Shown here one piece after another: positions 51,201 through 60,200 of a stretch of DNA of 64,000 bases. A program made the translations under genes and the position numbers. The stretch covers positions 3,468,369-3,532,368 of the forward strand of contig CP137675.1 in NCBI GenBank assembly GCA_037976565.1, read 5' to 3'. Below the pieces are notes generated by a model that was given only the letters and a program-made list of their open reading frames with translations, was not told the DNA's origin and ran no database searches. The stretch is from Mesocentrotus franciscanus. Its lineage: Eukaryota; Echinodermata; Echinoidea; Camarodonta; Strongylocentrotidae. Numbering within the stretch: position 1 is the stretch's first letter; every line of letters starts with the position of its first letter.

Positions 51201-54200
51201 TTCAGTAGAGTTTTCGCACAATGTCCCCATATCAAAGTACAATAGGACAGATGAGGAAAAATGATAGCATTATAGATATTAATCAATAAATTCAGAGGAA
51301 TAAAGTGTCTTATTCTATATAGTACACCTATCGCACATGAAATCTTCCGCCGGGTATTATTGATATGTGGAGCCCAAGTAAGATTTTCATCAAGTGTCAC
51401 TCCAAGAAATACAGTATTAGAAACTTGTAATATATTATAGTTATTAATTATAATGTCACAGATTTGCTCTGAAAGTTTTTTGTTTTTCTGCTTAAATATC
51501 ATATAATTAGTTTTTTTTTAATTTATAAGTAATTTGTTAGCCAAAAACCACAACTCAATTTTTGGTAGTTCTGTAGTAATTATGGTTGATATTACATTGA
51601 TGTTTTTACCTGACACAAAGAGGTTTGTGTCATCTGCAAATATGATTGGGCAAAGTTTTGGGCTTACGTATTGAATGTCATTAACATATAATAGAAAAAT
51701 TAATGGGCATAAAATTGACCCTTGCGGAACCCCTCCAGTGAGTGTCAATAATGTGAAGTTAACACCATCTATATAAACAAATTGTTTTCTGTTAAATAAA
51801 TAGCTATGTATTAAATCTAAAGAAATTCCTCTAATACCATAAAATTTCAACTTACGTAACAAAATGTCATGATTAATTGAGTCGAATGCCTTCGATAGAT
51901 CCAAAAAAATAAGATGATCGATAAATTCAAGTAGAGCCATAGAAGTAGAATGTCCAGAGCGAAAACCAAATTGTCTATTGTACAAAATATTATGTTTACA
52001 TATATAAGACATTAGCTTTGCATATATCAATTTTTCAAACAGTTTATCAAAGACAGAAAGCAGGGACACAGGTCGATAATTTGTACACAAAGATTTATCT
52101 CCCTTTTAAATATTGGCAAGACTTTAGCAACTTTTAAAGCATCTGGAAAGCATCCCGTTTCTATAGAGGTATTGAAAATATGAGTTAGCACTGGAGCTAC
52201 AATGTGTATACATTGTTTTAAAACTTTGGTGTCTATATCATCGTAGCCTGGGCTTTTGCCTTCTTTTAAACTTAACACTGTATTGATTACCTCAGATTCT
52301 TTTGTACATGTGAAAAATAAAGATTGTGGATAATCACCATTCAAAAATTTAGTAGGGTCTGTTGAAGTATTAGGCATAGTGTTTACAACATCCTCACCAA
52401 CAGAAACAAAATATTCGTTAAAAACTTGCAACACTTCTGATGGTTCCTCAATATTTTTTCCATCTTTTACAAGAGTTGGACAGTCAATTTTCTTTTGTTG
52501 TTTTAAAATATTGTTTATAACACGCCATGTTCCTTTTAAGTCATTTCTTTTACCATAAAATTTCTTTTGATAATAGTCACGTTTTGCATTCCTAATCGCA
52601 TTATTTACAATTTTCCTTTGTTTTTTGTAAACATTTTCTCTGTAATGGGTGGGATTCTTTATAAATTTGTGGTACAAAGCATTTTTCTTACGACAGAGCT
52701 TTTTTAAAGAATGATCATACCATGGGTTACGTTTTTCTTTTCTATTATCTTTAGGTTTTTGTTTTGGAAAGCAATGATCATAAATAGAGCCAAAAACCTC
52801 AAAAAATATATTGTATAACTGGTTAACATCAGTAGTTGGATTTTTCAAAATGAATTCCCAGTTCACCTTACTCAATTCAGTACAGAATAATATTATATTT
52901 TCTTCATTAATATGCCTCACACTTCGAACAGACCCTACATTTTGATTTGAATTCATAATAAGATTAGAAATACAAAATATAGGCATGTGGTCACTTACAG
53001 GGTATGTAATAATTCACACTACTTTACAAGACAGGACTAATTTAAGGTTAACTACAATCAAGGGCGTCAATCCGAGTTTGAGCATGGGGGGACACAATTA
53101 CATGTCACCTTCACAGTTACTTTCAAAGTTATACCACGTTATCTTGCTACACACACTCTCTCTCTCTAGTTATTCTGTTTCACGGCATGTACTTTCCTTG
53201 GTGACCAGTTCATTTATTGTCTTTTTTTATCTTTGACGTTTCATTACATTATAGAGAAAGAAGACGATTCGTTATACCGTTCTCGACTCTTAATCCTTGT
53301 CTGTATTCAGTTTCCCGCCTCCCACGCGAAAATTTGACGTTGCATTAAATTATTAGGGAAAGAAGACGATTCCTTGTTTGAATTCAATTCCCCCCCCCTC
53401 CCGCGCGAAGCACGGAAGCTTTGTCGTTTCATTAAATTATTAGAGAAAGAAGACGATTCATTGTACCGTTCTCGACTCTTAATCTTTTTTTGAATTCAGT
53501 TTCCCCCTCCCATGCGGAAGCTGTGATGTTTCATTTAATTATTAGAGAAAGAAGATGATTCGTTCTACCGTTCTCGACTCTTAATCCTTGTCTGAATTCA
53601 GTTTCCGCCCTCTCGTGCGTAGTGCAGAAGCTTTGACGTTTCATTAGATTATTAGAGAAAGAAGACGATTCATTGTACCGTTCTCGACTCTTAATCTTTT
53701 TTTGAATTCAGTTTCCCCCTCCCATGCGGAAGCTGTGATGTTTCATTTAATTATTAGAGAAAGAAGATGATTCGTTGCACCGTTCTTGACTCTTAATCTT
53801 TGTTTGAATTCAGTTTCCCCCTCCCGTGCGAAGTGCGGAAGCTGTGACGTTTCATTTAATTATTAGAGAAAGAAGATGATTCTTTCTACCATTCTCGACT
53901 CTTAATCCTTGCCTGAATTCAGTTTCCACCCTATCGCGCGTAGCGCGGAAGCTTTGACATTTCATTAAAATATTAGAGAACGAAGACGATTCCTTGTACC
54001 GTTCTCGACTCTTAATCCCTGTTTCATTAAATTTTTAAAGAAAGAAGATGTTTCGTAGTACCGTTCTTGACTATTAATCCTTGTTTGAATAAAGGTTCCC
54101 TCTCGTGCAAAGCGCGGAACCTGTGCCGTTTCATTTGATTATCAGAGAAAGAAGACGATTCGTTGTACTGTTCTCGACTCTTAATCCTTGTTTGAATTCA

Positions 54201-57200
54201 GTTCCCCCTCCCGTGCGAAGTGCGGAAGCTTTAACAATACATTAAATTATTAAAGAACTTCTTTTCTGACAAAAAAAAAAAAAAAAAAAGGTAAAATCGT
54301 GGGGACATGCCCCCGGATTAACGCCCTTGACTACAATGAATTTTACCTGATCGACAAGAGTGTTGAAGATGACGGGATGGCTGACATCAACGATATCTAG
54401 AAAGCAGGGGAAGTCCCTACTCTGTACAGTTGAATGACGGATGTCATACCGGTTTGGCTGTAAAGTGACAAAGATTGATGAGAAGGGTGAAAGATGAGGT
54501 ATTATGTCAGCAAATATTTGCTAGAAATATTTGACACTTGCAGCAATAAAAGGGTTGCATGACACATGCTCCAAGGTCACTAAGTTCTTGAATTCAATCC
54601 TGGAACAAACACTATACCTAGCCCTAACCCTAAAACTACCTTTACAATTTTAATTGCACATATTGTATGTTCAGAAACAGAAGGGCTCTAACTTGTATAC
54701 TTGTACAAAAAGGCCCAAATTCACAAAGGAGGTTTGTCGACAAACCTAGGTTTATGTGCGTCATATGACGCTTTTCGATGCGTTTCAGACCAAGGTTCAG
54801 ACAAACCTTGGTCTGAAACGCGTCATATGACGCACATAAACCTAGGTTTGTCTACAAACCTTCTTTGTGAATTCGTGCCAGAGTGAACAACTTTATAGCT
54901 CTAAGCAGGTGATATCAAGTACCATATTATCATCCTGACTTAAGCCTATACGTGCCTTTCAAGGTTTTCAAAAGCACTCCAGAAATTACTCCCTAACAGA
55001 TGGTCCATTACTGCATCTTGGCAGAGAGTGCAAAATATAAACTAATGTCTTTCCAAAGGACATCTTACCCAGTCACACAAGTAAACAACTACAAACTAAC
55101 TAACAACTGAGAAAATGTTGGCCTGGTGTTGGCTCGTCAGCGTGACTGGGGGTACAAGGGTTACAGAAGTGATTTGAATTCTGGAGATTTATCCACTCGA
55201 CCAATAGAACTCTACAGAATGCAATTAGCGACTAGAGTCCTGGAATACTTCAAATTTGAGGTATGCCAGGATTCTGTTCCGAAGACACAAACAAAAACTA
55301 TAATGATAATAAAAATAATGTATTTATATAGCGCATTCTCCATATACATGTTCAAATGTGCTCTGCAATTATGTAACTAACAGAAAAGGTGGGTTTTGAG
55401 ATAATGAACTATCCTTGCATACCTCAAACTTTGAAGTGATGATGGAGGGTTGAGGAGCATTCTGCGGGATGAGGCGATTCATGATGTCTTTGAGAATACT
55501 TGCATCATGCTGGTCATGACAACAGAAGGAATGCACCAATCGTTTCAAGCAAGCTTCCACACCAAGCGCCAAACGAACATCCTTCAGCTTCATGAATGTT
55601 CCTGAAAAAAAACCCAGATTTTTTAGCAAAACTTTCTGAATAAGTTCTTTTTACAGACACAAAGAACCATAACGTAATAAATACTCTAAAGCTGCTATCC
55701 ATTTTTCATATCAAGTCAATGAATTAAAGTACTAGAGTGATCTTTTGTTTATAATTAAAAGTATTGAGCAGTAATATGGAAAGCATTTGTTGGATAGGCT
55801 TTCGACATCATGGGCGATGGGGGAAGGTTGTTTGACAATTCATCAGACAACATATACATTAAACATTTGTTGTATATCATAAAAAGATATATTGTTATTC
55901 ATTAGAGTAAATCATTCTCCAATCCCATGTATTCCTTTTCTTCTTCAGTACTCTAGAAGTCTAGCGGCTTTTTGATGCGTACTTTAAAGTGTACTGCACT
56001 TCACATTTTTGTATGTTATAACACACAGACAAGCGAGTGTGCGTAGTACAACTGTTGCACGCATCCCCACCTGCCTATTATTTGGCACAAAAAAAAAAAA
56101 CCTGCTGCGGTTCATCCCGGCATGTGCAAATGAAAGTTCACTGCTAAAGCAATGGTAACAAATTCTTACCCACAGGACCAAGGGGTTTCTGGTGGAACCG
56201 ATTGTTAGCAGTACTTTGGTCAATCTCTGCCAGTAAGTTAGGCATGTAGTTTGCGTACAGCTTCAGCCTATTCTTTCTGCTTCCTTCAAGGTTCTCTAGT
56301 CTTCTCTTCCCAGCAGCTAGGGCTTTAGTTAGCTTACTATCTTTGGATCTGCAAACACCATCATGATATTTGCCAGAACTTTATTACTATCTCATGAAAC
56401 AAATTCAGCAGGATGGTTTGAATCATTAAGTCTATGGCACAGTATTTACCTGTGACAGGTTCGATGTCTATATGTTTGAGATACACTTGTACCTTCCTCC
56501 AACTCAAAGAGGTGCGATGGCTCAGTGGTAGAGCAGTGGTCTCGTAACCGGGAGGTCCAGGTTCAAAACCAATTTGATGCGCTAGTGCCTTTTGGTAAGG
56601 TATTAATCCTCATTACCAAGGTATTAAAGCAATGTATCTGACAGCAGTCCTTATGTATATGGATTTTAAGAAGGCCTTTGGCTCAATCAATAGGAAGAAG
56701 ATGTCAGAGATCTTAAGAGCCTATGGAATACCACACACAATAGTTACAGCAGTATAGGGTTGCTGTACAAAGATACCACAGCTCAAGTACGTTCACCAGA
56801 TGGAGAGACCAACTCATTTACCATCTTAGCAGGAGTGCTCCAAGGAGATACCTTAGCACCATACCTATTCATCATAGCATTGGATTATGCTCTAAGAATG
56901 GCTACTGAAAGGTTCGGAAGAGGAAAGGAAAAGTAGCAGATATCCTGCTGTAATGATCACAGATACCGACTTTGCTGATGATATTGCACTAATTTCAGAC
57001 AATCTGGAAAAGGCACAGAAGCTCATAGAACAAGTAGAGTCTGCAGCAAGCCAAGTCGGTCTACAAATAAACAGTACTAAGACAGAATTCATGATGTACC
57101 TTTGTGAAGGCGAGATTTGTACTGCTGATAGGACAAAGTTGAAGCAGGTCTAAGAGTTTCAGTACCCTGGCTCGTGGGTTGATCAGTCAAAACAGACAGA

Positions 57201-60200
57201 CTGAGAGACCGCCGCATCTGTTTCAGTGGTCATTGCTGGAGGAGCAAGAGTGAAATCATCTCACAAATGCTCTCCTGGGAGCCTTCAAGGGGCAAAGGCA
57301 CCAGAGGGCGCCCAGCAATGACTTACATAGACCAGTTAGAAAAAGACACCTGTCTACCAAGGCAGGAACTCCCAAAGATCATGGAAAATAGAACTGACTG
57401 GAAAAGCTTGTCAGATCAGTGCAAGTATGCTCTACCAAGTAGTACCAAGTCCCTCAGAGAGGACTTAAAGTCATTGGTCCCCTGGTTGCTTACTTACAAA
57501 CTTACACATGCTTTCTTAGCAATCAAACCAACTAATAACCAATGTAGTCTACTGGCTGATTGGAGTTGGCTGCTTGTTTCATAGAATCTTCTGGCCATCA
57601 TGTAAACTATGGCTAACGTCAGTTTGCCGGTACATGTCTAAGGAAGGTATCTGAACCACAGACATCAAAACTTTCAGAGCCAAATACCATTTAGATGCTT
57701 CATAGAGCTCATTCCCATCATTATAAACTGCTTTGTTAATTGCATTTCACATTCTGGATGGTTTCAAGTCTAATATCAGTTTTAATTGTTTTAAAGCTCA
57801 TGAAAAAAGTTCCATTCAGATATTCACCAGAATTTGAAGGTGTATCATGTATGATATATGTACTTCCATGAAGATCCTGTATTTCTTTATTATGCATGTT
57901 ATTATTTACCAAGGGGAAAATTTAAGAAACTATTTTTTTTTCTTCATTTGCAGATCACCATTCAACTTCACCATTTTATTCCTAATTATTGACATGGATA
58001 CAGTTATATCAATACATGTCAAGCATGATTTATAATTTGTTTATCTTAAGTTTTCATCAAATATCTTACTGCAGTTCGTAGCTCTGATCTTTAGCACTGT
58101 CGATGGCATCAGCAAACTGGTCAATCTCCCTGGCAGCATTCTGCCTCTGAGATTCAAGATCTCTCTTCTCTTCCATCAAAGCAGTGACTTGTCTTTCTCT
58201 CTCAAGCCTCTCCTCTTCAAACTGTGCAAGGTCACTGTGCATGGTCGCAACAAAAATAAAAAAATACTCCATTTACATCACGTCATCTTCATAGTTCATT
58301 ATGACAAGTGAATTAGCAAAATATGCAGTGCCCGATTGTGTATTCATGCTTGAAGTGTAAGTCTCTGGGATGATGTTAATATCTTTAAAATAATTGAAAT
58401 CTTTTTCTCTCTGTGCCTGATCCATGTGGTTGCAATATGAATTATTGGTTGGAAATGGGGTATTATATATTTTTTTCATTTTTTTTTTGTAATGATACTT
58501 TAACATGTACTCTTCAATATGCAACTAATTTTTTCATTAAAAATTACCTAAATTTGCACTAAAATAGGGATTAAAAATAAGCTTCCACAAAATTCCTAAC
58601 CTGGAAGTGGTGTTTTTTCAAACCGGAAGTTGTATATTTGACCAAATTCCATCAAATTTTGCTTTATTTTTTAATTGAAAATTGTCTACAAGCATCCATA
58701 CTCATGTACATCTCAGACTGCAGTGCATTTAGCTCATTTGTAATGCTGCCATCTACAGTTTGAAGCATGCACAATCAACAATATGGCAGCCTGCATTCAA
58801 CATTAGTATCAGCTGGAAATAAAAAAATTGTTCGTCATCTTGACCTCGACAGTTAGTGATTCTGCTCAATTTTGTGAAAGCCCTCGTTTTCAACTGGCCA
58901 TATTTTTTTTTTAATCTGGAAATTTGGCATGTGTTTGCACCTTGACATGTTTAATATTGCTATTAGAGCATTTTTTTATATCACACTTAGAGGTGTAATG
59001 ATGACCCAAACAATTTTTTTAAAAACATTGTATCTGATCTTTGCTAAAACTCAGTTTTTAGAGGTTTCTAAACAAAAATATCAAGAAATGGGCCTATAGG
59101 TTAATTCATTATAGATCAAACTAAAATTATCAGAAAAAAATTTAATAAAGCACTTGGCACTTTTGCGGAGATACATTTTACAATTCAGAGTTTAAAAAAA
59201 TATAAAACTAGAAAAGTCAACGCAAAGCAGACAGCCCCTCGCAGGGTACAAATGGCCTATATACGTCAGAACAAGTTACCTCCATTAGACTATACTATTA
59301 TATTACTAGGCAAGGAAGTTAACCACATTTTCACATATATAATAAGGTGTTTTTGCATATTTAATGAGCTATGACCTTTCACCTTTGACCTACATACTCT
59401 GAAATCGAACTTAGGCTGTGTTTTGATACTATGTACCTTCATATCAAATTTCATTAAAATCTGTCAAACATTACTGAAGTTATCGATCGGAAACCAGATT
59501 CGCATATTTAATGAGCTATGACCTTTGACCTACGTACTCGGAAATTGAACTTAGGATGTGTTTTGATACCATGTACCTTCATATCAAATTTGATAAAAAT
59601 CTGTCAAACATTACTAAAGTTATCGATCGGCAACCAGATTCGCATATTTAATTAGCTATGACCTTTGACCTACATACTCGGAAATTGAACTTAGGCTGTG
59701 TTTTGATACCATGTACCTTCATATCAAATTTCATTAAAATCTGTCAAACATCACTGAAGTTATCGATTGGAAACCAGATTCGCATACTTAATGAGCTATG
59801 ACCTTTGACCTACATACTCGGAAATTGAACTTAGGCTGTGTTTTGATACCATGTACCTTCATATCAAATTTGATTAAAAGCCATCAAACATTACTACAGT
59901 TATCGATCGGAAACCAGATTCGCATATTTAATGAGCTATGACCTTTGACCTACATACTCCGAAATCAAACTTAGGCTGTGTTTTGATTCCATGTACCTTC
60001 ATATAAAATTTCATTAAAATCCGTCAAACATTATTAAAGTTATCGATCGGAAACCAGATTCGCATATTTAATGAGCTATGACCTTCGACCTTTGACCTAC
60101 ATACTCCGAAATCGAACTTAGCCTGTATTTTTATACCATGAACCTTCATATCAAACTTCATTAAAATCCGTCAATCATTACTGAAGTTATCGATCGGAAA

